Positions 1 through 4,769 of a DNA stretch of 6,436 nucleotides are shown piece by piece; position 1 is the first letter of the stretch, and each line of letters begins with the position of its first letter. The stretch is from Methanothrix sp. (GTDB taxonomy: Archaea; Halobacteriota; Methanosarcinia; Methanotrichales; Methanotrichaceae): positions 1 through 6,436 of the forward strand of contig JALNZQ010000160.1 in assembly GCA_023229165.1 (NCBI GenBank). Direction: 5' to 3'. A model generated the notes under the pieces. The model did no database searches. It worked only from the letters and a program-made list of their open reading frames with translations, and had not been told where the DNA came from. The position numbers and the translations under genes are program-made.

Positions 1-817
1 GGGCCCGGCCAAGGGGAAGGCCACCGCCGACATGGGCGGTGACCCCACGGTGGTCAGGTATGCGCCATACATTGATGAGTATCTGGAGATCGGAAAGCGA
101 CTGAAGGACAGGGTGACGGATGTCTCGCGTGAGATCAACGTTGCTCTCATCGAAGACAAGAGCGTTCTGGCCGAAGGCGCTCAGGGAGCATTCCTGGATG
201 TCATCCACGGCACGCAGAAGTTCGTGACCTCCAGCTTCACCACAGCGGGAAGTGCCTGCGCTAATCTGGGGGTCGGCCCGGTAATGGTGGACAACGTTGT
301 CGGTGTGATCAAGGCATACATCACCCGCGTCGGAGAAGGTCCCATGCCCACGGAGCTAAAAGACGATCTGGGCGTGATGATGCGAGAGAAGGGTGCGGAG
401 TATGGCACGACCACGGGCAGGGCCAGACGCTGCGGCTGGTTTGATGCTGTCCTGGCCCTGAAGTCCGTGCACCTGAACGGCTACACGGAGCTGGCTCTAA
501 CCAAGCTGGATGTGCTGACTGGCATAAATCCCATAAAAATCTGCATCGGATATGAGCTGAACGGCGAGACCATAGGTTATCCACCGGAGAGCACACCGGA
601 CCTGGCCAGATGCAAGCCCATTTATGAGGAGATGGACGGCTGGACTGAGGATATAACCGAAGCTAAAGAGTATGACGATCTGCCGGCCAATGCCCGGGCT
701 TATGTTGAGCGTTTGGAGGATCTACTCTATATTGAGACGCTGGACAACTGCATTTCAGCCGTCTCTGTGGGGCCGGGAAGGGAGCAGACCATCTTCCGGG
801 ATGAGCCGGAAGAGTGA
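1..817 (+). CDS. purA: Adenylosuccinate synthetase, C-terminal 271 codons (5' truncated by window)
   Basis: This enzyme joins IMP and aspartate using GTP to make adenylosuccinate, the first committed cytoplasmic step from IMP to AMP. The frame is open from base 2 (GPAKGKATAD...), so the N-terminal part with the GTP P-loop and the catalytic Asp/His lies outside the window; roughly 150 residues are missing by comparison with family length. Counting from base 2, visible family motifs are EGAQG (58-62), DVIHGT and KFVTSS (66-78), TAG (81-83), TRVGEGP (108-114), EYGTTTGR followed by ARRCGW (133-146, the IMP/aspartate-contact loop), LTKLDVL (166-172) and SVGPGREQTI (255-264). The GGDPTVVR stretch and the RCGW form are typical of archaeal versions. 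ATG at 32 is an internal methionine, not the start. The stop codon TGA (815-817) lies inside a terminator-like stem-loop, so this is probably the end of its transcript. Confidence 0.96.
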   Translation, partial: GPAKGKATADMGGDPTVVRYAPYIDEYLEIGKRLKDRVTDVSREINVALIEDKSVLAEGAQGAFLDVIHGTQKFVTSSFTTAGSACANLGVGPVMVDNVVGVIKAYITRVGEGPMPTELKDDLGVMMREKGAEYGTTTGRARRCGWFDAVLALKSVHLNGYTELALTKLDVLTGINPIKICIGYELNGETIGYPPESTPDLARCKPIYEEMDGWTEDITEAKEYDDLPANARAYVERLEDLLYIETLDNCISAVSVGPGREQTIFRDEPEE

Positions 818-843
818 AGCTATTTCACTCAAAACCCTTTTTT
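812..843 (+). terminator. Stem-loop plus T-run ending purA
   Basis: GAGTGAA (812-818) and TTCACTC (824-830) form a perfect 7-bp stem with a 5-base loop, followed after AAAACCC by six T (838-843). The stem includes the purA stop codon. The T-run alone would fit archaeal termination; the hairpin makes it look like an intrinsic terminator. Seen directly; function inferred. Confidence 0.6.
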
Positions 844-848
844 CCTTT

Positions 849-870
849 CGAAACTCTATGAATTATAATG
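849..870 (+). promoter_or_regulatory. Putative archaeal promoter for the DUF1697 gene
   Basis: AATTATAAT (861-869) is TATA-like and is preceded by CGAAAC (849-854), a possible but somewhat distant BRE. A transcript start about 25 bases downstream would fall near 890, giving a leader of about 20 bases that includes the ribosome-binding site at 904-910. Pattern-based call only. Confidence 0.4.
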
Positions 871-903
871 TGGTTGGGCGTTGATGGTGGCGACACCTCA
901 AGC

Positions 904-910
904 GGTGATC
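904..910 (+). promoter_or_regulatory. Shine-Dalgarno site that sets the DUF1697 start
   Basis: GGTGATC is fully complementary to the conserved archaeal 16S rRNA 3' tail (GATCACCTCC) and ends two bases before ATG 913 (pairing may extend to A911). It selects that ATG over the in-frame ATG at 868, which has no such site. Confidence 0.7.
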
Positions 911-912
911 AA

Positions 913-1449
913 ATGAATACCTATATTGCGCTTTTCAGAGGCATTAACGTCGGCGGAAAGAATCTCTTACCGATGAACGAGCTTGTTGTCCTTCTGGAAG
1001 ATATTGGTACTCGAAACATCAAGACCTACATTCAAAGCGGTAATGTAATTTTCCAGAGTGCTGAAAAGAACATCGAACAAATCTCTAAACGATTAACCGT
1101 TGAAATCAAGAAGCGCCATGGTTTCGAACCCTACGTTCTCATTTTCGGGCTTGATGAAATAGAAAAGGCAATGGTGGAAAACCCGTTTCCCGAAGCGGAA
1201 ACCGATCCCAGCCGTTTGCATCTGGGCTTTCTGGCCTTCACGCCTAAGAGCCCCGATTTAAAGAAACTCGACGGCCTTAAGAAGGAGAGCGAACGGTTTC
1301 ATCTGACTGATGGCGTGTTTTATCTGCATGCTCCTGAAGGGGTAGGTGGATCCAAGCTCGCGGCAAGTGCCGAGAAATTGCTTGGTGTGCCGATGACAGA
1401 TCGCAATTGGCGCACTGTGTGCAAAATCAGGGAAATGGCGAAAGAGTGA
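913..1449 (+). CDS. DUF1697 family protein
   Basis: A 178-residue protein of the DUF1697 family, whose biochemical role is not established. The whole length fits the family's usual size of about 180. Recognisable signatures are ALFRGINVGGKN (6-17), YIQSGNVIF (39-47), NPFP (90-93), GGSKLA (145-150) and the C-terminal TDRNWRTVCKI (162-172), which matches the family's T-R-N-W-x-T-V pattern. There is no signal peptide or membrane segment, so it is likely cytoplasmic. The start at 913 rests on the exact Shine-Dalgarno match just upstream and on the family N-terminus; the longer frame from 868 would add 15 residues unlike the family. It sits alone between purA and a secreted copper protein, with its own promoter-like box and a T5 run downstream. 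The family is mostly bacterial, so acquisition by transfer is possible. Seven of its nine arginines use CGN codons, against 8 of 17 in the downstream reductase gene, which is only a weak hint. Confidence 0.9.
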   Translation: MNTYIALFRGINVGGKNLLPMNELVVLLEDIGTRNIKTYIQSGNVIFQSAEKNIEQISKRLTVEIKKRHGFEPYVLIFGLDEIEKAMVENPFPEAETDPSRLHLGFLAFTPKSPDLKKLDGLKKESERFHLTDGVFYLHAPEGVGGSKLAASAEKLLGVPMTDRNWRTVCKIREMAKE

Positions 1450-1490
1450 AGAACCACGTCCAACCAATCATTTACTGTAATTTGTAAGCG

Positions 1491-1495
1491 TTTTT
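1491..1495 (+). terminator. T5 run after the DUF1697 gene
   Basis: A run of five T about 40 bases after the stop codon (GCGTTTTTCC). Short T-runs are the usual archaeal termination signal; there is no convincing hairpin. Weak call. Confidence 0.3.
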
Positions 1496-1498
1496 CCT

Positions 1499-1520
1499 CG
1501 AAAAAATATTTATTCTTATA
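1499..1520 (+). promoter_or_regulatory. Putative promoter for the cupredoxin gene
   Basis: CGAAAAAATATTTAT reads as a BRE-like CGAAAA joined to an AT-rich TATA-like box (about 1504-1513). A start about 25 bases on, near 1535, would give a leader of about 20 bases before ATG 1555, containing GGGGGT (1542-1547) as a possible ribosome-binding site. Confidence 0.45.
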
Positions 1521-1554
1521 GATCCGTATCTATAAAGAAATGGGGGTTTGGTAT

Positions 1555-2919
1555 ATGAAAAAGTATCTCTCAATAGTGATTCTGATCATGCTGATCAGCT
1601 TATCGGTCGCTGTGTCCGAAAAGAAACTTGACCAGCAGGTTGGGTACAATTTCGGTGATGTGAAACTCGATACGTTTGCCGATCCATCCGGCTCTGCGAC
1701 CAAGGTAAATATAAAGGACAGCTCATTTCAGCCTTCCACCTTGACCGTGCCCGCCGGAGCAATTGTCGAGTGGCATAATCAGGATGGTGTGCAGCATACC
1801 GTCACCAGTGATATTAAAGGCTTATTCGATTCCGGTGTGCTAAATCCAGGAAAGAAGTTCGACTTCACTTTCAATACTCCTGGAAGCTACGGTTATTACT
1901 GCAGCATTCACCCCGGCATGAAAGGGACAATCACTGTAACAGAAGCTGCCGCTTTGCAGGACTCGTCATCTTCGGGATCGAAAAAGGCAGGCTCTGAAGG
2001 ATCAGTCTCGGCATCATGGAGTGAAAAGCCCCTCAGTTCAAGCGAGCTGACGGCGTCTGCGGGTTTGCAGTCTGAAACGCAGGGTGCGACTAAGGTGCGC
2101 AGCCTGCAGCTCCAGTCCAATCCAGCGATAGACCAGAATGCCGGCCAGTCATTAGCTCAAGTATCCGGTCAGGTATCCGGTCAGGCACTCGGCCAGGATT
2201 CAAGCCAGGCTTCCAGCCAGGTTGCTTTGCAGAAGTTCTCCCAGTACTACCGCTCTACCTCCGAGGCTCCGGAAGATCAGCTCACCGCTCCTACTAAAAT
2301 CGATTTGAAGGAAGTGGAGCCTGCCATGCTCTACTTCGGCTCCACGCAAAAAGCGGTGCCCTACACGCAGTATCAGACCTATGCTCTTAGCACCGGCACA
2401 AACTCTCTCTGGATTTCTGGGTCTTCCAGCTGGACTCAGTATGCCATGGTTCCTTTGGGCTCTATGCTAAGCATGATCACCACGTCGCCCGCCGGAGGTT
2501 ATGGATATCTCTACGAGATTTATCCGGACGGCAACCTGGATATGAACAGCTACTACTTCAATCCCTACAACCAGATAGGATTTTATGCTGATGAGGTGGG
2601 GCAGCATCAGTTGTTCTTCAATATTGCCGGTCAGCCCAGCAACGTGATAGTAATAGATGTAGTGCCCTACCAGTCTCCAGCCCAGCCCGTCTATAATTTC
2701 GCGGCTGTCACCATCAGCTCAGCCTGGCTTCGAGGGTATAATGTCTATGTCGATGGCAGCTATCAGGCCACCGAGGGAATGACAGGAGAACCGGACGGCA
2801 CAGTGACCATCAATGTGCCAGGAGATTCGTACCATAATATTGCCATAGATGGCAGCGGGCTCACGTTCTCGGATTACAAGTACTTTAAAGCCGGCTATGC
2901 TTACCAGCTAAATGTGTAG
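1555..2919 (+). CDS. Secreted plastocyanin-like (type 1 copper) protein with Gln-repeat linker and unknown C-terminal region
   Basis: A 454-residue exported protein. Residues 1-21 are a signal peptide (MKK, a hydrophobic core, then SVAVS with likely cleavage before EKK); there is no lipobox cysteine and no C-terminal membrane anchor. Residues about 50-128 form a cupredoxin domain with VPAGAIVEWHN and all four expected type 1 copper ligands: His81 (VQHT), Cys116, His119 and Met122 (CSIHPGM). Residues 130-240 are a low-complexity Ser/Gln/Ala linker with eight xxxQ tetrapeptides (195-226). Residues 250-371 form a tyrosine-rich, probably beta-rich region I do not recognise, and 375-454 (VYVDGSYQ, TVTINVPGDSYHNI) look like a small beta-sandwich, perhaps PEGA-like. 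ATG 1555 is preferred to the in-frame ATG 1540 because it begins a standard signal peptide and follows GGGGGT. Electron transfer or copper binding outside the membrane is the inferred role; no redox partner gene is adjacent. Confidence 0.88.
   Translation: MKKYLSIVILIMLISLSVAVSEKKLDQQVGYNFGDVKLDTFADPSGSATKVNIKDSSFQPSTLTVPAGAIVEWHNQDGVQHTVTSDIKGLFDSGVLNPGKKFDFTFNTPGSYGYYCSIHPGMKGTITVTEAAALQDSSSSGSKKAGSEGSVSASWSEKPLSSSELTASAGLQSETQGATKVRSLQLQSNPAIDQNAGQSLAQVSGQVSGQALGQDSSQASSQVALQKFSQYYRSTSEAPEDQLTAPTKIDLKEVEPAMLYFGSTQKAVPYTQYQTYALSTGTNSLWISGSSSWTQYAMVPLGSMLSMITTSPAGGYGYLYEIYPDGNLDMNSYYFNPYNQIGFYADEVGQHQLFFNIAGQPSNVIVIDVVPYQSPAQPVYNFAAVTISSAWLRGYNVYVDGSYQATEGMTGEPDGTVTINVPGDSYHNIAIDGSGLTFSDYKYFKAGYAYQLNV
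2137..2232 (+). repeat. Eight 12-base units encoding xxxQ tetrapeptides
   Basis: Within the linker of the copper protein, eight consecutive tetrapeptides end in Gln: NAGQ, SLAQ, VSGQ, VSGQ, ALGQ, DSSQ, ASSQ, VALQ. Two adjacent units (2161-2172 and 2173-2184) are identical at DNA level (GTATCCGGTCAG); the others have diverged. This suggests growth by in-frame duplication of a 12-base unit. Confidence 0.85.
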
Positions 2920-2935
2920 GCCTGGCCGCTTAATA

Positions 2936-2941
2936 TTTTTT
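2936..2941 (+). terminator. T6 run after the cupredoxin gene
   Basis: Six T within an AT-rich stretch (TAATATTTTTTAATTAATC) 17 bases after the stop codon. No stable stem-loop precedes it. It is consistent with archaeal oligo-T termination, and the same AT-rich stretch could also serve as an upstream promoter element for the next gene. Confidence 0.35.
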
Positions 2942-2975
2942 AATTAATCGAATTGAATTATCAGCTTGACGGCTC

Positions 2976-2991
2976 GGAAGAGATTTTTATA
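2976..2991 (+). promoter_or_regulatory. Putative TATA box for the ketopantoate reductase gene
   Basis: GATTTTTATAG (2981-2991) after CGGAAG is TATA-like. A start about 25 bases downstream would fall near 3010-3013, leaving only a very short leader before ATG 3025. The AT-rich block at 2931-2960 is an alternative that would give a longer leader containing AGGTGAT (2998-3004). Confidence 0.4.
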
Positions 2992-3024
2992 GGGGGCAGG
3001 TGATTGAGTATTTGATGAATTAAA

Positions 3025-4056
3025 ATGGCAGATGTCTTGATTTATGGAGCGGGAGCCATTGGCTCATTCATGGGATACCTTCTATCAGATCCCCGTGACC
3101 TATCTGGAGATAAGATAGAAAACGTGGCACTCCTGGGGAGAAATAGCCATATAAATAGAATAAAAGATATAGGCTTGCAGATATATCTTCCTGAAGAGAT
3201 TAAGCTACTGCGGTTCAAACATTGCTTTACAGACTTTGCTGATCTGAAAGCATCCGATTTTTGTCCGGAGATCATAATAGTAAGCGTTAAGACCTACTCT
3301 TTGCCCGGTGTCTGCGATGAACTGAGAACGTCCGGCCTGCTGCAAGGGCGGCTGAAGAATGCCATCTTCATATTGTTGATGAACGGCATGGGAAATCGGG
3401 AAGTCTTTGATGAGCTTGATCTGCCCGATTATCAAGTATTGGAAGGCATCACATCTCTGGGAGTGAAGCTCTCAGAGGATGGCACGGCTCAGTTGAAAGG
3501 AACGGGTAAAACCATTCTAGAGGATAAAATCGGCGAGGATAAGAAACAATTTATGATGGAGAGGTTTTTGGAGAAGGGCTTTGAGATGGAATTTGCCCCG
3601 GATTTTAAGGAGCATCAATACAGCAAGCTCTTCGTCAACTCAGTGATAAATCCCATAACCGCTCTGACCCGCCGGGAGAACAGGATTGTTTTATCCTCCG
3701 TCCTCAAAAACACTGTGCATGGTGCGGTTAGAGAAGCAGTGAACGTTGCCGCAAAGGAAGGCATAAAGAGGGATGAGAAGAGCGTTATGGAAATGGTCTA
3801 TTCCGTAGCCGAGAAGACATCAGGCAATACCTCCAGCATGCTCCAGGATGTCTTAAAGGGGAGGATGACCGAGATTGATTCCATAAACGGCTACATAATT
3901 CGTCAGGCGAAAAAGCATAATATAGAGGTTCCCGTAAACGGGGCATTATACGAACTGGTGAAATCAGCTACTGGTGTGAACCTTACCGACAGTAAGTTAA
4001 GCGACAACAATCCTTGTCGGGATGTAGATGAAGTAAATGAGGCAGTTCTAAGATAG
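3025..4056 (+). CDS. Ketopantoate reductase family protein (PanE/ApbA-like)
   Basis: A 343-residue cytoplasmic NAD(P)H-dependent reductase. Family members reduce 2-dehydropantoate to pantoate, which archaea phosphorylate on the way to coenzyme A. The N-terminus carries the Rossmann nucleotide loop GAGAIG (8-13) after a beta strand (DVLIYGAG), then VALLGRN (34-40) and IIIVSVKTY (83-91). The C-terminal catalytic domain shows the expected lysine in YSKLFVNSVINP (Lys201, with Asn205 and Asn209), SSM (270-272) and TEIDSINGY (282-290, Glu283 matching the conserved catalytic/substrate-binding acidic position). All key residues seem present. ATG 3025 is fixed by an in-frame TGA at 3016. The nearest Shine-Dalgarno match (AGGTGAT, 2998-3004) is 20 bases away, too far for normal use, so initiation may be nearly leaderless. 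No other coenzyme A gene is adjacent, so it could be a paralogue acting on another 2-oxo acid; no symbol is assigned for that reason. Confidence 0.9.
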   Translation: MADVLIYGAGAIGSFMGYLLSDPRDLSGDKIENVALLGRNSHINRIKDIGLQIYLPEEIKLLRFKHCFTDFADLKASDFCPEIIIVSVKTYSLPGVCDELRTSGLLQGRLKNAIFILLMNGMGNREVFDELDLPDYQVLEGITSLGVKLSEDGTAQLKGTGKTILEDKIGEDKKQFMMERFLEKGFEMEFAPDFKEHQYSKLFVNSVINPITALTRRENRIVLSSVLKNTVHGAVREAVNVAAKEGIKRDEKSVMEMVYSVAEKTSGNTSSMLQDVLKGRMTEIDSINGYIIRQAKKHNIEVPVNGALYELVKSATGVNLTDSKLSDNNPCRDVDEVNEAVLR

Positions 4057-4231
4057 AGATTTCAAGACATCGCCCGATGGCACGGGAAAGTTAGGGACCG
4101 GCATTGGAATTAATATTAATAAAAATATCCGGGATTGAGGAATGGCTAAGAAATGTCTGGATGGAAGGAGAAATCCCTGGCGAGGGATGTCTGCAGAGAT
4201 TCTAGCATTAAATTAAATATTTAAATCTAGA
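4057..4231. other. Convergent intergenic region with palindromes and a small hairpin
   Basis: This gap between the 3' ends of the reductase gene and the minus-strand small gene holds a perfect palindrome ATTAATATTAAT (4109-4120) leading into AAAAATAT, a 6-bp hairpin ATCCCT-GGCG-AGGGAT (4173-4188), and an AT-rich imperfect inverted repeat at 4201-4231. A 24-codon frame (4142-4216, beginning MAKKCLDGRR) starts about 20 bases after the AT-rich box but has no good ribosome-binding site. The arrangement could be a small RNA or a microprotein, or simply spacer; I do not call a gene. Confidence 0.5.
4201..4231. repeat. Imperfect inverted repeat between convergent genes
   Basis: TCTAG (4201-4205) pairs with CTAGA (4227-4231). 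After two mismatches, TTAAAT (4208-4213) pairs with ATTTAA (4219-4224). It abuts the stop codon of the minus-strand gene and is very AT-rich, so it may end transcripts from either side. Structure is seen; the terminator role is inferred. Confidence 0.4.
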
Positions 4232-4513
4232 CTAAATTTTGATCTCGTCCTCCATCTGGAACATCTCCGGCCACGTCCCCCAATTTGCAAAGCTTCTATT
4301 CTCCTTGATCCTGCTCTCGTCCAGAGGCCAGCACCTCTCCGCAAGCCTTCTCATAATCATATCCTCTACATCGTAAAGCCGTGCGTGGAAAACCTCTGCC
4401 AGGATCTGTTTTGCCGTCTCCAGCTGCAGAGCCCGGGCATCGGCAACAATTGATTTTGCGGGCTTTACCAGATGCTTTCGTGATCTTCTCATGCACTCAG
4501 GTACTCCTGCCAT
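4232..4513 (-). CDS. Small helical protein of unknown function
   Basis: A 93-residue frame I cannot assign to a named family. The N-terminus is basic (RRSRKHLVKPAK, 9-20). It is followed by two likely helices, about 21-42 (SIVADARALQLETAKQILAE) and 46-60 (LYDVEDMIMRRLAER), then a tryptophan-containing tail (CWPLDESR, NWGTWPEMF) and an acidic end. No signal peptide, membrane segment or cysteine-based metal site is visible. The amphipathic pattern and sensible composition favour a real gene over the competing same-strand frame at 4296-4496, which is Cys/Gly/Arg-rich and disordered. Two starts are possible: ATG 4513 has no ribosome-binding site but lies about 25 bases after a TATA-like box, so it could be leaderless; ATG 4492 (Met8) has GGAG 11 bases upstream. 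It is divergent from the Lhr helicase gene and convergent with the reductase gene. Confidence 0.62.
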   Translation of the reverse strand: MAGVPECMRRSRKHLVKPAKSIVADARALQLETAKQILAEVFHARLYDVEDMIMRRLAERCWPLDESRIKENRSFANWGTWPEMFQMEDEIKI

Positions 4514-4533
4514 AGCAAGCCAATAGTACGTGT

Positions 4534-4545
4534 AAGAATAAGTAG
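4534..4545 (-). promoter_or_regulatory. TATA-like box for the minus-strand small gene
   Basis: Read on the minus strand, CTACTTATTCTT is preceded by GGAAAA, a BRE-like context. Its centre is about 25 bases from ATG 4513, which would make the transcript leaderless or nearly so. Confidence 0.35.
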
Positions 4546-4591
4546 TTTTCCTGGAAAAAGATTACAGAAAACATTATTTACATTTACAAAA

Positions 4592-4606
4592 GTATGAATA
4601 ACATAC
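4592..4606. repeat. Inverted repeat GTATG-AATAA-CATAC
   Basis: Perfect 5-base arms around a 5-base centre in the divergent promoter region. The size fits a dimeric regulator half-site pair, but no regulator is identified. Confidence 0.5.
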
Positions 4607-4612
4607 AATATC

Positions 4613-4625
4613 ATGAATGATTCAT
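4613..4625. repeat. Inverted repeat ATGAAT-G-ATTCAT
   Basis: A perfect 13-base palindrome with one central base, seven bases after the previous repeat. The two centres are 20 bases apart, about two helical turns, so they could be a paired operator. Confidence 0.5.
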
Positions 4626-4659
4626 TTTGAGTTTTTGTCTCCCCCTTCTCCACTCAAAA
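4625..4659. repeat. Inverted repeat TTTTGAG/CTCAAAA with pyrimidine-rich loop
   Basis: Perfect 7-base arms (4625-4631 and 4653-4659) enclose 21 bases that are nearly all pyrimidine on the plus strand. It could form an RNA hairpin on either strand, or a regulator site. It overlaps the last base of the preceding palindrome. Confidence 0.45.
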
Positions 4660-4737
4660 GCCGGGATTAAATTCTCAGGAATCGGGGCCAGATCTTAATC
4701 GTTCATCGACGAGGCTCATATCGTCTTTGCCGCAAGG

Positions 4738-4749
4738 CTTTCATATACC
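4738..4749 (+). promoter_or_regulatory. TATA-like box for the Lhr helicase gene
   Basis: CTTTCATATACC is TATA-like and centred about 26 bases before GTG 4770, consistent with a leaderless transcript. It has no clear BRE, so support is modest. Confidence 0.35.
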
Positions 4750-4769
4750 TGCTCAGCAAATGAATAATT

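Larger units (their letters stand above)
4514..4769. other. Divergent intergenic/regulatory region
   Basis: These 256 bases separate the start of the minus-strand small gene from the helicase start. The left two-thirds is AT-rich and carries three inverted repeats (4592-4606, 4613-4625, 4625-4659) and a pyrimidine tract (4632-4650). The right third, next to the helicase, has ordinary composition and no clear structure beyond a TATA-like box. The longest coding frame I traced here from an ATG is 8 codons (from 4594), and I see no RNA gene. Confidence 0.55.

Noticed and set aside
181..596. Minus-strand frames opposite purA
   Set aside because: Both are antisense to conserved purA motifs and have low-information Arg/Pro/Ser-rich translations.
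672..884. Plus-strand frame overlapping the purA end
   Set aside because: It is an out-of-frame reading of purA that runs through the terminator-like hairpin. It has no ribosome-binding site or recognisable domain.
868..912. In-frame upstream ATG for the DUF1697 gene
   Set aside because: The added 15 residues do not resemble the family, the ATG overlaps the TATA-like box, and the Shine-Dalgarno site at 904-910 points to ATG 913.
1540..1554. In-frame upstream ATG for the cupredoxin gene
   Set aside because: Starting here would put MGVWY before a standard MKK signal peptide and would place the GGGGGT site inside the coding sequence.
2137..2232. Short tandem repeats considered as a CRISPR-like array
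   Set aside because: The units are 12 bases, contiguous without spacers, in frame, and inside a secreted protein's linker.
4296..4496. Second minus-strand frame overlapping the small gene
   Set aside because: Its translation is Cys/Gly/Arg-rich with no helical pattern, unlike the overlapping 93-residue frame, which has consistent amphipathic helices.
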